A DNA stretch of 64,000 nucleotides from Photobacterium marinum. GTDB lineage: Bacteria; Pseudomonadota; Gammaproteobacteria; Enterobacterales; Vibrionaceae. Positions 21,929 to 31,357 of this stretch are shown here, in pieces (positions within the stretch are counted from its first letter, which is position 1; each line of letters starts with the position of its first letter). Made by a program: the position numbers and the translations under genes. Below the pieces are notes generated by a model, which was given only the letters and a program-made list of their open reading frames with translations, made no database searches and was not told the origin of the DNA. Where the stretch lies: assembly GCF_000331515.1 (NCBI RefSeq), contig NZ_AMZO01000011.1, positions 62,001-126,000 on the forward strand. The letters are read 5' to 3'.

Positions 21929-22448
21929 AAATATATTTACCTCAATACCACCCTTAAGCGCTTGTCACTTTTTCGGGCAAAAAAAAGCTAGCCCAGCATC
22001 AGTGCTGAACCAACATCGTTAATAGGGAACAAGCTCATTCTAAACAAACTTGCGCCAGAGATCATCCCGGATCACATCGACAATCAGGTCGCAGTTGTTG
22101 CATAAACAAAAGGCTAAACCTTGCCTACAAGAATAGGCAAAAAATTAATGTGTTTGTAGTCACAAAAATACTTAATAGCACAAATTTCTCACCAAAGAAA
22201 AGCTCAACACACTTCTAAATTGAGCTAAAAAAAACACCCCACAGCGAACTTTTATTAAATCAGTTAAGTGACTGATAAATCACAATATAAAAACAAAAAA
22301 CCTATTGTAAATCATACTCATAAAGTATTTTTCAGTTTTTTTTACTAACCCTTTGACAGCAGTAACCAGTAAAAAGAACAGTATGCATTTAGCACTCTTA
22401 TGCATACAACAAAATAATTCCAAAATGGATTTCCAAAAGGATTCGACA
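21929..22448. promoter_or_regulatory. 520-bp AT-rich divergent control region of greA and ompU
   Basis: There is no convincing gene here. Several dyads are visible: CAGCA-TCAG-TGCTG near 21994, TTGCCTA-CAAGAA-TAGGCAA at 22121-22140, AGCTCAA/TTGAGCT at 22201-22226, and GTATGCAT/ATGCATAC at 22381-22407. The region 22260-22350 is very A/T-rich, with A- and T-runs of the kind ToxR-type regulators recognise at ompU in Vibrio. ToxR control here is inference. Confidence 0.5.
22381..22407 (+). promoter_or_regulatory. 8-bp inverted repeat just upstream of ompU
   Basis: GTATGCAT (22381-22388) and ATGCATAC (22400-22407) form a perfect 8-bp dyad with an 11-base spacer, about 41 bases before the ompU ATG. 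It could be a 5'-UTR hairpin stabilising this abundant mRNA, or an operator. Confidence 0.5.
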
Positions 22449-23447
22449 ATGAACAAGAACCTTATTGCTTTAGCAGTAGCAGCAGCAACAATTTCAAGCG
22501 CAGCAACTGCTGCAGAAGTGTACTCAGATGAAGCATCTAGCCTGGCAGTTGGCGGTCGTTTCGAAGCTCGTGCCCTAATGGCTGACACAGCAACTGACAG
22601 CAACAAAGTTTCTGATAAAACTCGCGTACGTATCAACGTAGCAGGTAAAACTGACATCTCTGACGGCCTGTACGGTACTGGTTTCTTCGAAAAAGAATTC
22701 CAGAGCGCAGACAGCAGCGATGATGAAACTCGTTACGCTTACGCGGGTATCGGCGGTACTTACGGTCGTCTAGTGTACGGTAAGGCAGACGGTTCTCTTG
22801 GTATGCTGACTGACTACACTGATATCATGTCATACCACGGTAACGAAGCGGGTAACAAACTGGCTGCAGCAGACCGTACTGAAAACAACCTATCTTACGT
22901 TGGTTCTTTCGACCTGATGGGCAACAACCTGACAGTAAAAACCAACTACGTATTTGACAACGGTGATAACAAAGACGGTTACTCTCTTGGTGCTCAATAC
23001 GTAATGGACATGGGTCTTGGTTTCGGTCTTGGCTACGGTGAACAAGACAGTGGTACAGCAGAAAAAGGTAAGCAACTATTCGGTGCTATCTCTTACACCA
23101 TTGGTGATTTCTACTTCGCTGGTCTATATCAAGACGCAGAAAACACTTCCGTATATAAAATTAGCAATGCAGACGTGAACGTTAAAGAATCATCAGGTTA
23201 TGAATTCGCAGCATCTTACACTATGGGTAAGACTGTATTCATCGCAACTTACAACTACTTGGAAGATTCTGATAAAAACATCGACCTGCGTGACTCAATC
23301 GCAGTTGATGCAACTCACTACTTCAACAAGAACTTCCGCGCTTACGCATCATACAAGTTCAACAACCTAGACGAAAATGCTACTGCGGGTATCAACAAAG
23401 CAGCAACATCTGACGAATTCGTTCTGGGTGCTCGTTACGACTTCTAA
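22449..23447 (+). CDS. ompU: OmpU/OmpL-type outer-membrane porin
   Basis: 332 residues with a signal peptide ([21 protein letters not shown], cleaved before AEV). The body has alternating beta strands, a YGRLVYGKADGSLG motif and a C-terminal GARYDF ending in Phe, as expected for a trimeric general porin. The start is the ATG at 22449 with AAGGA seven bases upstream; a longer in-frame reading is unsupported. Neighbours greA and dacB match the V. cholerae ompU locus. In Photobacterium profundum the related porins are called OmpL and OmpH. Porin identity is firm; the exact symbol rests on synteny. Confidence 0.88.
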   Translation: MNKNLIALAVAAATISSAATAAEVYSDEASSLAVGGRFEARALMADTATDSNKVSDKTRVRINVAGKTDISDGLYGTGFFEKEFQSADSSDDETRYAYAGIGGTYGRLVYGKADGSLGMLTDYTDIMSYHGNEAGNKLAAADRTENNLSYVGSFDLMGNNLTVKTNYVFDNGDNKDGYSLGAQYVMDMGLGFGLGYGEQDSGTAEKGKQLFGAISYTIGDFYFAGLYQDAENTSVYKISNADVNVKESSGYEFAASYTMGKTVFIATYNYLEDSDKNIDLRDSIAVDATHYFNKNFRAYASYKFNNLDENATAGINKAATSDEFVLGARYDF

Positions 23448-23478
23448 TTTAATTAGAATTCATAGCATTAGCTCCAAA

Positions 23479-23512
23479 AAAACGGTACAGGCTTTCGGGT
23501 CGGTACCGTTTT
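23479..23512 (+). terminator. ompU terminator
   Basis: AAAACGGTAC (23479-23488) pairs with GTACCGTTTT (23503-23512) around a 14-base loop, about 30 bases after the stop. Confidence 0.85.
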
Positions 23513-23562
23513 GCTATAAGATGACTAAGGTTTATATCTAAGCCTCTTCCCAAAGACTTCTT

Positions 23563-24975
23563 ATGGCACCAATGATGTTACGAGTATTCCCTTTTCTGCT
23601 AGGTCTCTTATTAGGCCTCCCGGCTATAGCCGGTTTTTCTCCTCAGTTTGCTCTCAACCAGTTACCAGCAGCCCAGGACACAGCCCTGCTTATTATCGAC
23701 CCTGCAACTGGTACAACACTATTTAGTCAGCGAGAAAATCAGTTTCAGGCTCCGGCCAGTACCCAGAAGCTCATCACAGCACTGGCAGCCCGGCTCTACC
23801 TTGGTAAAGATTTTCGTTTTTATACCGACCTGGAACAAGACGGCAAAAACTACATCATTCATTTCAGTGGTGACCCAAGCCTGTCACGCCAACAACTGGC
23901 AAATCTGTTGAGAAAAATCAGTAAGAACAAAATCAGCGGCAACATTATTCTTAACGGCAGTGTTTTCAGCGGCTATGAGCATGCTCCCGGCTGGCCATGG
24001 GATATTTTGGGGGTTTGCTACAGTGCGCCTTCCAGCAGTATTTCTCTGGAGCACAACTGTGTACAAGGAGCTTTGTACAGCAGTAAAAGCGCGGGCAAAG
24101 TGACTCGGGTGCATGTTCCGGCACACCAGCCAATCAAAGTCGCCACTTCCGCTATCACTGTGACCAAAGAGCAGCAAAAACAACGGCATTGTGATTTGGA
24201 GCTCTATGCTGATGCTTCCAATCATTACCAGCTCAGTGGCTGCCTTGCCCAAATGGACCGTCCGCTTCCGCTGAACTTTGCGGTTCAAAATACCGTAGAC
24301 TACACTGCCGCGGTGATCCGGAGTGAACTGAAAAGGGCCGGGATCCGATTTAATGGCGAGATAATGCGCAACGACAATGCCAGAGGTAAACGCATTGCCC
24401 GCCACAGTTCCGCCCCCCTAAGCGAGTTGCTTGATACCATGGTGAAGGATTCAGATAACCTGATTGCCGATAACCTTGCCAAAACACTAGGCCACCGCTA
24501 CTTCAATCAAAAAGGTACATTTACCAACGGAGTCGCTGCAATAAAAACGATTCTGCTAGAGCAAGCCAGTATCGATCTCAGCGCCGCAGTGATGGTCGAC
24601 GGCTCAGGTCTGTCCCGAAACAACCGGCTGACAGCGGCACAAATGATGGAAGTGCTTACTTACTACTACCGTAATGACAAACAGTTAAAGCTGTTATCCA
24701 CCCTACCAATAAGCGGCCAGACCGGAACCCTGCGCTATCGCCAGAGTATCCGCCACCAGCCACTAAGCGGGCAAATTGCCGCGAAAAGCGGTTCGCTGTT
24801 CGGAACCCATAACCTGGCTGGCTTCATTACGACAAAATCAGGTAAGCAGTTGATGTTTGTCCAGCTGGTATCCAACTACCATCCACCGGAAAAAGACGAT
24901 GATGCGCCCAAAGTCGCCCCGCCGATTGAACAGTTTGAAAGGGAACTGTACAGGGCGTTGTACGAGAATTATTAA
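23563..24975 (+). CDS. dacB: D-alanyl-D-alanine carboxypeptidase/endopeptidase PBP4
   Basis: 470 residues with an N-terminal signal peptide (about 1-23). It is a class C low-molecular-weight penicillin-binding protein that trims and cleaves peptidoglycan peptides in the periplasm. The three active-site motifs are present: SxxK in APASTQKL (Ser about 66), SDN in VKDSDNLIADN, and KSG in AAKSGSLFGTHN. The long insert between the first two motifs is typical of PBP4. It lies directly downstream of ompU behind a terminator. Confidence 0.94.
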   Translation: MAPMMLRVFPFLLGLLLGLPAIAGFSPQFALNQLPAAQDTALLIIDPATGTTLFSQRENQFQAPASTQKLITALAARLYLGKDFRFYTDLEQDGKNYIIHFSGDPSLSRQQLANLLRKISKNKISGNIILNGSVFSGYEHAPGWPWDILGVCYSAPSSSISLEHNCVQGALYSSKSAGKVTRVHVPAHQPIKVATSAITVTKEQQKQRHCDLELYADASNHYQLSGCLAQMDRPLPLNFAVQNTVDYTAAVIRSELKRAGIRFNGEIMRNDNARGKRIARHSSAPLSELLDTMVKDSDNLIADNLAKTLGHRYFNQKGTFTNGVAAIKTILLEQASIDLSAAVMVDGSGLSRNNRLTAAQMMEVLTYYYRNDKQLKLLSTLPISGQTGTLRYRQSIRHQPLSGQIAAKSGSLFGTHNLAGFITTKSGKQLMFVQLVSNYHPPEKDDDAPKVAPPIEQFERELYRALYENY

Positions 24976-25008
24976 ATAACTTAATACCAAAAGAGATATA
25001 GCAGAAGA

Positions 25009-25074
25009 GCTTAGGGGAGACAAATGAGTATCGAGAGGAGATCCGACACTCGTCGCTCTCCCCTCGTATCTCCG
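25009..25074. repeat. Purine/pyrimidine-biased dyad between dacB and mgtE
   Basis: GGGGAGA (25014-25020) can pair with TCTCCCC (25057-25063), and GGAGAT (25037-25042) with ATCTCC (25068-25073). GAGTATCGAGAGGAG and CTCGTATCTCC are near-repeats. A partial copy of the AATACCAA repeat lies just before it. The region sits between convergent genes and could be a repeat element or an atypical terminator. Confidence 0.4.
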
Positions 25075-25106
25075 GTCTGGTTATTGACTCCGAGGATTCC
25101 GAGCCT

Positions 25107-25961
25107 CTATGCCAGCCCCAGGAACCAGTTCACCGTGGTGAAGTAGATAATCATCCCGGAAATATCAACCACCGATGCCAGAACCGGACTCACCAAAACA
25201 GCCGGGTCCAGGTTACAGGCTCGAGCTATCATCGGTAATACACCACCGACAGTGGTTGAAAGTACCACCTGAAGCGAAATTGCCATCCCGATCGCCAATG
25301 CAATATCATGAAGGCTCATCCCGACCGGCAGGACCGAGCCATCACTGAAAAGCATGACCCGGCCGACAATCACCATTGCCAGCACAACGGCAATCACAAT
25401 CGCTACACGGAACTCTTTCCACAATACGGCCAGCCAGTCGCGACATCGTATCTCTTCCATTGCCAGTGCCCTGACCACCAATGTCGCCGCCTGAGAGCCG
25501 GTATTACCCCCGGCAGCAGCAATTACCGGCATGTAAATCGCCAGTAATACCAATTGGCTCAAGGTGTCCTCATAGTGTGAAATGATCAAACCAGACACAA
25601 TACCCAGCAAAGCCAGACCAACAATCCAGCCAATGCGCTCGCGCACATGACTGAAAACGCTGTTTTTAAGGTAATGCCCTGCCGGTTCCGCTTCCGAGCA
25701 GATCAGCCCAAGTCCGTTCGCCAAATGGCGCATACGGACATCTTCATTTCTTTCATCAAGCAGATCCAGCAAGGTCTGCACGTGCCGCAGCGGGCACTCA
25801 TGTAATACCGCAATCGCTTCTGAAATCGGCATTCGAACCAGCAGAGTAGCCTGCTCCTCGATGTCATATTTCAAAAACGCATTACGAACGGCCAGTACAT
25901 CATTCTGACCCAAATGTTCAGTTGCTATTGCAGCGTGTGCTGCATAGTTCATTACCGCCAT
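25107..25961 (-). CDS. MgtE-family Mg2+ transporter lacking the CBS domains
   Basis: 284 residues, well short of the roughly 450 of typical MgtE. The first 80 residues resemble the C-terminal part of the MgtE N domain (ATLLVRMPISEAIAVL, LLDLLDERNEDVRMRH). The five-helix pore domain follows directly from about 105, with AGGNTGSQAATLVVRALA, TTVGGVLPMIAR and DPAVLVSPVLASVVDISG. The pair of CBS domains that gates MgtE by Mg2+ is absent. No frameshift remnant is visible, so this looks like a natural short form. The start at 25961 has GGGAG seven bases upstream. A leader of about 410 bases with a candidate regulatory peptide precedes it. Confidence 0.85.
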   Translation of the reverse strand: MAVMNYAAHAAIATEHLGQNDVLAVRNAFLKYDIEEQATLLVRMPISEAIAVLHECPLRHVQTLLDLLDERNEDVRMRHLANGLGLICSEAEPAGHYLKNSVFSHVRERIGWIVGLALLGIVSGLIISHYEDTLSQLVLLAIYMPVIAAAGGNTGSQAATLVVRALAMEEIRCRDWLAVLWKEFRVAIVIAVVLAMVIVGRVMLFSDGSVLPVGMSLHDIALAIGMAISLQVVLSTTVGGVLPMIARACNLDPAVLVSPVLASVVDISGMIIYFTTVNWFLGLA

Positions 25962-26237
25962 GGCGAATCTCCCGATTGGCAACACCCGCATTCGCCTTCA
26001 AGGCAAAATACGTGGCATAGGGTAACGACCACCAGAATCGCGTCTTACTACACATACGAACGAGCAATAACATCCAGTTCCGGGCAAAATAAATACAATT
26101 TCACCATCACTGGAATAGCTACAACCCGGTCATCAGCAATAGCGTGACGCCGTTCTATCATTGAGAAATTGGCAAGAAAACCAGGGAATGGTTTGTCAAA
26201 GGAAGGTATCAATAAGAAAAGATACAAAAGACATACT

Positions 26238-26266
26238 ATTCCGAACCCGTATCAGAGGTTCGGAAT
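26238..26266 (-). promoter_or_regulatory. 10-bp hairpin in the mgtE leader
   Basis: ATTCCGAACC (26238-26247) and GGTTCGGAAT (26257-26266) form a perfect 10-bp stem with a 9-base loop. It lies about 20 bases after the leader-peptide stop, and the minus-strand flank is U-rich (TCTTTTGTATCTTTTC). It is a candidate attenuator or pause hairpin. Confidence 0.6.
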
Positions 26267-26284
26267 CACAGGAGACCGACACCG

Positions 26285-26338
26285 TTAGCGGGTTTGATTT
26301 TCCACCTTCATACTCGGGGGATGGTCGGTATCGTTCAT
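26285..26338 (-). CDS. Candidate 17-residue leader peptide of mgtE (MgtL-like)
   Basis: ATG at 26338 preceded by GGAG six bases upstream; the reading frame is MNDTDHPPSMKVENQTR followed by TAA. It starts about 35 bases after a predicted promoter and about 320 bases before mgtE. Its early Asp and Pro residues recall E. coli/Salmonella MgtL (also 17 residues, with an Asp/Pro-rich N-terminus), which senses low Mg2+ by destabilising its translating ribosome. The coding region overlaps alternative RNA stems: ACCGAC (codons 4-5) pairs with GTCGGT after the stop, and GTCTCC there can pair with the leader's own GGAGAC Shine-Dalgarno. The ORF and pairings are seen; the function is inferred. Confidence 0.55.
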   Translation of the reverse strand: MNDTDHPPSMKVENQTR

Positions 26339-26379
26339 TAAAGTCTCCAAAATAATTTATCGCTTATGCGACGCGGCCA

Positions 26380-26407
26380 ATTCTACGTGATTCGATGTTC
26401 AGTTCAA
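26380..26407 (-). promoter_or_regulatory. Predicted mgtE promoter
   Basis: On the minus strand TTGAAC (26402-26407) and TAGAAT (26380-26385) are separated by 16 bases. A start near 26373 would give an mgtE leader of about 410 bases. Confidence 0.55.
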
Positions 26408-26456
26408 GCACTAATGGCCTGACTTTTGATGCCTTTGCTCATTCTTTGGGCAAAAA

Positions 26457-26488
26457 TGAAACAGCCCGCAAAATGCGGGCTGTTTGGT
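26457..26488 (-). terminator. carB terminator
   Basis: AACAGCCCGCA and TGCGGGCTGTT form a long stem. The minus-strand side continues TTTCATTTTT. It insulates carB from mgtE. Confidence 0.8.
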
Positions 26489-26512
26489 CTACTGTTAGTT
26501 CTTTATAAGGAA

Positions 26513-29500
26513 CTATTCAGCGCTTTTTACTCGTGCATGCAGTTCCTGCACTGAATTAACCGTGTTACGGTCATCAGCACTCCAGGCCATACAGGTAGCA
26601 AAAGCGGCATTCAGCGTCGTGGTGTAGTTCACCTTTTCAGCCAATGCGCCCCGGCGCAGCACTTTCGAATCCTCAATCGCCTGACGACCTTCAGCCGTAT
26701 TAACGATGTAGGTGTATTCGTTATTCTTAATACGGTCAAGAATGTGCGGTCGACCTTCATATACCTTATTTACCAGACGCGGGTTGATACCGGCTTCACC
26801 CAGCACAATCGCAGTACCGTGCGTCGCATCAAGCTCATAACCCTGTTTTACCAGTTTGGATGCCAAATCAACCACACGTTGCTTGTCATTACCGCGAACC
26901 GATAGCAGAGCACGACCTTTGGCCTGCTTCACTTTTCCGCAACCCAATTCCGCTTTCGCAAAAGCTTCAGCGAAAGTGTTACCAACGCCCATTACCTCAC
27001 CGGTAGAGCGCATTTCAGGGCCAAGCAGCGGGTCAACACCCGGGAACTTGTTAAACGGCAGCACCACTTCCTTCACTGAGTAGTACGGAGGAATAATTTC
27101 CTTGGTAAAACCTTGCGATGCCAGTGACTGACCAGCCATTACGCGGGCAGCAATCTTCGCCAGCGGCGCACCGGTAGCTTTAGATACAAAAGGAACGGTA
27201 CGTGCTGCACGCGGGTTCACCTCAATCAGGTAAACTTCGTTGTCCTTGACCGCAAACTGAGTATTCATCAGGCCACGCACACCCAATTCGAAGGCCAGTT
27301 TCTCAACCTGCTGGCGCATCACATCCTGGATTTCCTGGCTCAAAGTATAAGCCGGCAGTGAACATGCTGAGTCACCGGAGTGAACACCGGCCTGCTCGAT
27401 ATGCTCCATGATACCGCCGATAACTACATTCTCACCGTCACAGATAGCGTCGATATCTACTTCAGTTGCGTCATCCAGGAAGCGGTCCAGCAATACCGGG
27501 GACTCGTTAGACACACTGACCGCCTCGTTAAAGTAACGGCGCAGGTCGCTTTCGTCATAGACGATTTCCATTGCACGGCCACCCAGTACATAAGATGGGC
27601 GAACCACCAGCGGGAAGCCGATTTCTTTCGACTTTTCAACAGCCTGCTCCAGCGCTGTCACTGTCGCATTCTCAGGTTGTTTCAGGCCAAGGCGCTCAAC
27701 TGCAGCCTGAAAACGTTCACGGTCTTCCGCACGGTCAATGGCATCCGGGCTGGTGCCGATAATAGGAACACCAGCGGCTTCCAGTGCTCGCGCCAGCTTC
27801 AATGGTGTCTGGCCACCGTACTGAACGATAACCCCTTTCGGCTTCTCTACACGGACAATCGACAGCACGTCTTCCAGCGTTACCGGTTCAAAGTACAGGC
27901 GATCGGATGTGTCATAGTCGGTTGAAACTGTCTCAGGGTTACAGTTAACCATGATGGTTTCATAACCGTCTTCACGCAGCGCCAGCGAAGCATGAACACA
28001 GCAGTAGTCAAATTCGATACCCTGCCCGATACGGTTAGGACCACCGCCCAGTACCATGATTTTGTTATTGTCGGTTGGATTTGCTTCACACTCTTCATCA
28101 TACGATGAGTACATGTAAGCCGTATCGGAAGAAAACTCAGCCGCACAAGTATCAACGCGCTTGTAAACCGGGTGGATGTCGAACTGGTCACGCAGCTTGC
28201 GAATTTCCGTTTCCGCTACACCCAGCAGCTTCGCCAAGCGGGCATCAGCAAAGCCTTTGCGCTTAAGCTTGCGCAGTGTCTGTGCATTCAAACCGGCAAA
28301 ACCGCCCTCTTTCACTTGATTTTCAAGCTTCACCAGCTCTTCAATCTGTACCAGGAACCAGCGATCGATATTAGTTAGGTTGAAGACACCGTCAACCGAC
28401 AGCCCGGCACGGAAAGCATCAGCGATATACCAGATACGCTCTGCACCAGCATCTTTCAGCTCGTGGCGAATTTTAGTCAGGGCATCCGGTGCATCCAGGT
28501 CTACCATTTCATCAAAGCCGTTTGCGCCGACTTCCAGGCCGCGCAGCGCTTTTTGCATCGACTCCTGCTGGTTACGACCGATTGCCATCACCTCTCCGAC
28601 AGACTTCATCTGGGTTGTCAGACGGTCGTTGGCACCGGCAAATTTCTCGAAGTTAAAGCGCGGGATCTTAGTTACCACATAGTCGATGGTCGGTTCGAAT
28701 GAAGCCGGCGTCGCACCACCGGTGATATCGTTCATCAACTCATCCAGGGTAAAACCAATTGCCAGTTTCGCCGCTACCTTAGCAATCGGGAAACCGGTCG
28801 CTTTTGAGGCCAGTGCAGAAGAACGGGATACACGCGGGTTCATCTCGATGATAACCATACGGCCATCTTTCGGGTTGATACCGAACTGAACGTTAGAGCC
28901 ACCGGTTTCAACGCCGATTTCACGCAGTACCGCCAGCGATGCGTTACGCATCAGCTGATACTCTTTATCCGTCAGAGTCTGTGCCGGTGCGACAGTAATG
29001 GAGTCACCGGTATGGATACCCATAGGGTCGAAGTTTTCAATCGCGCAAACGATGATGCAGTTGTCGTTCTTATCACGGACAACTTCCATCTCGTACTCTT
29101 TCCAGCCGATCAGAGATTCATCAATCAGCAGCTCATTGGTCGGAGACAAGTCCAAACCACGACGGCAGATTTCTTCAAACTCTTCCTTGTTATAGGCGAT
29201 ACCGCCACCGGTCCCCCCCATAGTAAAGGATGGGCGGATGATACATGGGAAGCCAACCATCTCAAGAACCTGATAGGCTTCTTCCATGCTCTTGGCAGTA
29301 TCGGCACGCGGACACTCAAGGCCGATAGCCTTCATCGCCGCGTCAAAGCGGGAACGGTCTTCTGCTTTATCGATAGCATCCGCCGTTGCACCAATCATTT
29401 CGACGCCGAACTCATCCAGCACGCCATGACGCTCCAGGTCAAGCGCACAGTTCAGTGCTGTCTGGCCCCCCATGGTCGGCAATACTGCATCCGGGCGCTC

Positions 29501-29740
29501 TTTCTCAATGATTTTACGTACTACTTCCCAGTGGATTGGCTCAATGTAAGTTGCATCGGCCATGTTCGGGTCGGTCATGATAGTCGCTGGGTTAGAGTTG
29601 ACCAGGATTACACGGTAGCCTTCTTCGCGAAGGGCTTTACAAGCCTGTGCACCAGAGTAGTCAAATTCACATGCCTGACCGATAACAATCGGACCGGCAC
29701 CCAGAATAAGAACACTTTTAATGTCAGTACGTTTTGGCAT
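26513..29740 (-). CDS. carB: Carbamoyl-phosphate synthase large subunit
   Basis: 1075 residues, full length. CarB makes carbamoyl phosphate from bicarbonate, ATP and the ammonia delivered by CarA, for arginine and pyrimidines. It begins [30 protein letters not shown] and has two homologous ATP-grasp halves (the second around 560, [17 protein letters not shown]) plus the C-terminal allosteric MGS-like domain ([14 protein letters not shown]). It lies 16 bases downstream of carA. Confidence 0.97.
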   Translation of the reverse strand: MPKRTDIKSVLILGAGPIVIGQACEFDYSGAQACKALREEGYRVILVNSNPATIMTDPNMADATYIEPIHWEVVRKIIEKERPDAVLPTMGGQTALNCALDLERHGVLDEFGVEMIGATADAIDKAEDRSRFDAAMKAIGLECPRADTAKSMEEAYQVLEMVGFPCIIRPSFTMGGTGGGIAYNKEEFEEICRRGLDLSPTNELLIDESLIGWKEYEMEVVRDKNDNCIIVCAIENFDPMGIHTGDSITVAPAQTLTDKEYQLMRNASLAVLREIGVETGGSNVQFGINPKDGRMVIIEMNPRVSRSSALASKATGFPIAKVAAKLAIGFTLDELMNDITGGATPASFEPTIDYVVTKIPRFNFEKFAGANDRLTTQMKSVGEVMAIGRNQQESMQKALRGLEVGANGFDEMVDLDAPDALTKIRHELKDAGAERIWYIADAFRAGLSVDGVFNLTNIDRWFLVQIEELVKLENQVKEGGFAGLNAQTLRKLKRKGFADARLAKLLGVAETEIRKLRDQFDIHPVYKRVDTCAAEFSSDTAYMYSSYDEECEANPTDNNKIMVLGGGPNRIGQGIEFDYCCVHASLALREDGYETIMVNCNPETVSTDYDTSDRLYFEPVTLEDVLSIVRVEKPKGVIVQYGGQTPLKLARALEAAGVPIIGTSPDAIDRAEDRERFQAAVERLGLKQPENATVTALEQAVEKSKEIGFPLVVRPSYVLGGRAMEIVYDESDLRRYFNEAVSVSNESPVLLDRFLDDATEVDIDAICDGENVVIGGIMEHIEQAGVHSGDSACSLPAYTLSQEIQDVMRQQVEKLAFELGVRGLMNTQFAVKDNEVYLIEVNPRAARTVPFVSKATGAPLAKIAARVMAGQSLASQGFTKEIIPPYYSVKEVVLPFNKFPGVDPLLGPEMRSTGEVMGVGNTFAEAFAKAELGCGKVKQAKGRALLSVRGNDKQRVVDLASKLVKQGYELDATHGTAIVLGEAGINPRLVNKVYEGRPHILDRIKNNEYTYIVNTAEGRQAIEDSKVLRRGALAEKVNYTTTLNAAFATCMAWSADDRNTVNSVQELHARVKSAE

Positions 29741-29756
29741 TTCTTCTACTCCCGGC

Positions 29757-30896
29757 TTAGGCGCTGTGCTGCTTGATTAGTTCGATAAAGTGGTCAAATA
29801 ACGGAGCCGCATCATGCGGACCCGGGCTCGCTTCCGGGTGCCCCTGGAAACTGAATGCCGGCTTGTCGGTGCGATGGATACCTTGCAGGGAACCGTCAAA
29901 CAAGGACTTGTGTGTCGCTCGCAGATTTTCAGGCAGCGACGCCTCATCAGCAGCAAAGCCGTGGTTTTGCGAAGTGATCATCACAACATTGCGGTCAAGA
30001 TCCTTCACCGGGTGGTTGGCACCATGGTGGCCGAACTTCATCTTCACTGTCTTCGCACCGGAAGCCAGTGCCAGGATTTGGTGGCCAAGGCAGATACCAA
30101 AAATTGGCAGGCCCTTGTCCAGGAATGTTTTTGTTGCCTCAATTGCGTAGGTACATGGCTCAGGGTCACCCGGGCCGTTTGACAGAAATACGCCATCCGG
30201 ATTCATCGCCAGCACTTCTTCAGCCGAAGTCTGTGCCGGTACAACAGTCAGGCGGCAACCGCGGTCAACCAACATACGCAGAATATTACGCTTGGCACCG
30301 AAGTCGTAAGCAACCACATGGTATGGCAGCTCGCTGTCATCTGCCGGTTCTGGCAGACCGTTTTCCAACGTCCATGAACCCTGTTTCCACTGATAGCTTT
30401 CACCGGTGGTCACTTCTTTCGCCAGATCCATACCTTTGAGGCCGGGAAACTCTTTGGCTTTCGCCAATGCCAGCGCTTCATCCAGGTTGTCACCCGCCAT
30501 GATGCAGCCATTCTGGGCACCTTTTTCACGCAAGATGCGTGTCAGCTTACGGGTGTCGATATCGGCAATGCCGACAATGTTCTGGGATTTAAGGTAATCA
30601 GAAAGGGATTGTTGATTACGGAAGTTTGAAGCGATAAGGGGAAGATCGCGGATTACCAGGCCTTGCGCGTGGATGGAGGTGGATTCTTCGTCTTCGGAAT
30701 TAGTTCCGGTATTGCCAATATGGGGATAAGTGAGGGTAACAATCTGTTGTGAATAGGAAGGGTCGGTGAGAATTTCTTGGTACCCCGTCATCGAGGTATT
30801 AAAAACAACTTCACCAACGGCCGATCCGTCTGCCCCAATGGACACGCCGTGGAACACTGTCCCATCTTCCAGGACTAACAGTGCTGATTTGCTCAA
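29757..30896 (-). CDS. carA: Carbamoyl-phosphate synthase small (glutaminase) subunit
   Basis: 379 residues. The C-terminal class I glutamine amidotransferase domain has the nucleophile in [15 protein letters not shown] and the His/Glu pair in [12 protein letters not shown]. The start is the TTG at 30896 ([13 protein letters not shown]), with GGAGG five bases upstream; an ATG four codons earlier lies within the ribosome-binding site. The product channels ammonia to CarB. Upstream tandem ARG-box-like sites suggest ArgR control. Confidence 0.95.
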   Translation of the reverse strand: MSKSALLVLEDGTVFHGVSIGADGSAVGEVVFNTSMTGYQEILTDPSYSQQIVTLTYPHIGNTGTNSEDEESTSIHAQGLVIRDLPLIASNFRNQQSLSDYLKSQNIVGIADIDTRKLTRILREKGAQNGCIMAGDNLDEALALAKAKEFPGLKGMDLAKEVTTGESYQWKQGSWTLENGLPEPADDSELPYHVVAYDFGAKRNILRMLVDRGCRLTVVPAQTSAEEVLAMNPDGVFLSNGPGDPEPCTYAIEATKTFLDKGLPIFGICLGHQILALASGAKTVKMKFGHHGANHPVKDLDRNVVMITSQNHGFAADEASLPENLRATHKSLFDGSLQGIHRTDKPAFSFQGHPEASPGPHDAAPLFDHFIELIKQHSA

Positions 30897-30911
30897 GACA
30901 ACCTCCATAAA

Positions 30912-30946
30912 ACAATAAAAATGCACTTAAAACAGATAATTTTGCA
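30912..30946 (-). promoter_or_regulatory. Tandem ARG-box-like operators upstream of carA
   Basis: TGCATTTTTATTGT (30912-30925) and TGCAAAATTATCTG (30933-30946) on the minus strand each partly match the ArgR consensus. Their centres are exactly 21 bp apart, the spacing of paired ARG boxes. Control of carAB by ArgR is well known in enterobacteria. The remainder of 30897-31446 is AT-rich with no convincing gene. Confidence 0.5.
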
Positions 30947-31357
30947 CTTACCCATTCCATACAAAGTCAAAAAGCGAGTCAAGCATAATTTTGACAAATT
31001 GCGCGCATTCTAGAGACCACTCTTTAAAGTGTCAATAAAACAGTCAAAATTAATTTAAATTTAGACCAACCCAAGAGAAAAAACAGACCAACGCTGTATA
31101 ACCGCACATTTTCATCGGTTTTTCATCACACAAAGCAGAACCCGATCTCATTTTATCGTTTGCCTGGATTTAACGAACTCGACAAACAATAATCTAAGTA
31201 CCAAACCGTAAAAAAACCAAAATTAAAGCTCACTTTTGCACAACTCACAACAAAACCATTACCAACAATACAAAAATGACAGAAATCTTGATTAAAATTA
31301 CAGCAAAAGCACAGATTCAAAAAAACAATAGAAATCGAAGGGGAGGATTCACTAATT

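Noticed and set aside
22280-22657. 125-codon minus-strand frame across the ompU start
   Set aside because: Antisense to the ompU signal-peptide region; no supporting start site or family.
26048-26161. 37-codon minus-strand frame in the mgtE leader
   Set aside because: No Shine-Dalgarno and no match; probably chance within a long leader. The frame at 26285-26338 is better supported.
25107-26338. mgtE as a pseudogene truncated at its 5' end
   Set aside because: The upstream sequence shows no remnant of CBS coding in any frame. The start has a good Shine-Dalgarno and the pore domain is intact.
26161-26355. 64-codon plus-strand frame antisense to the mgtE leader
   Set aside because: No ribosome-binding site; shadow of the leader stems.
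26238-26375. M-box, yybP-ykoY or fluoride riboswitch in the mgtE leader
   Set aside because: The conserved cores of these riboswitches, as I know them, are not present. The layout fits a leader-peptide attenuator better.
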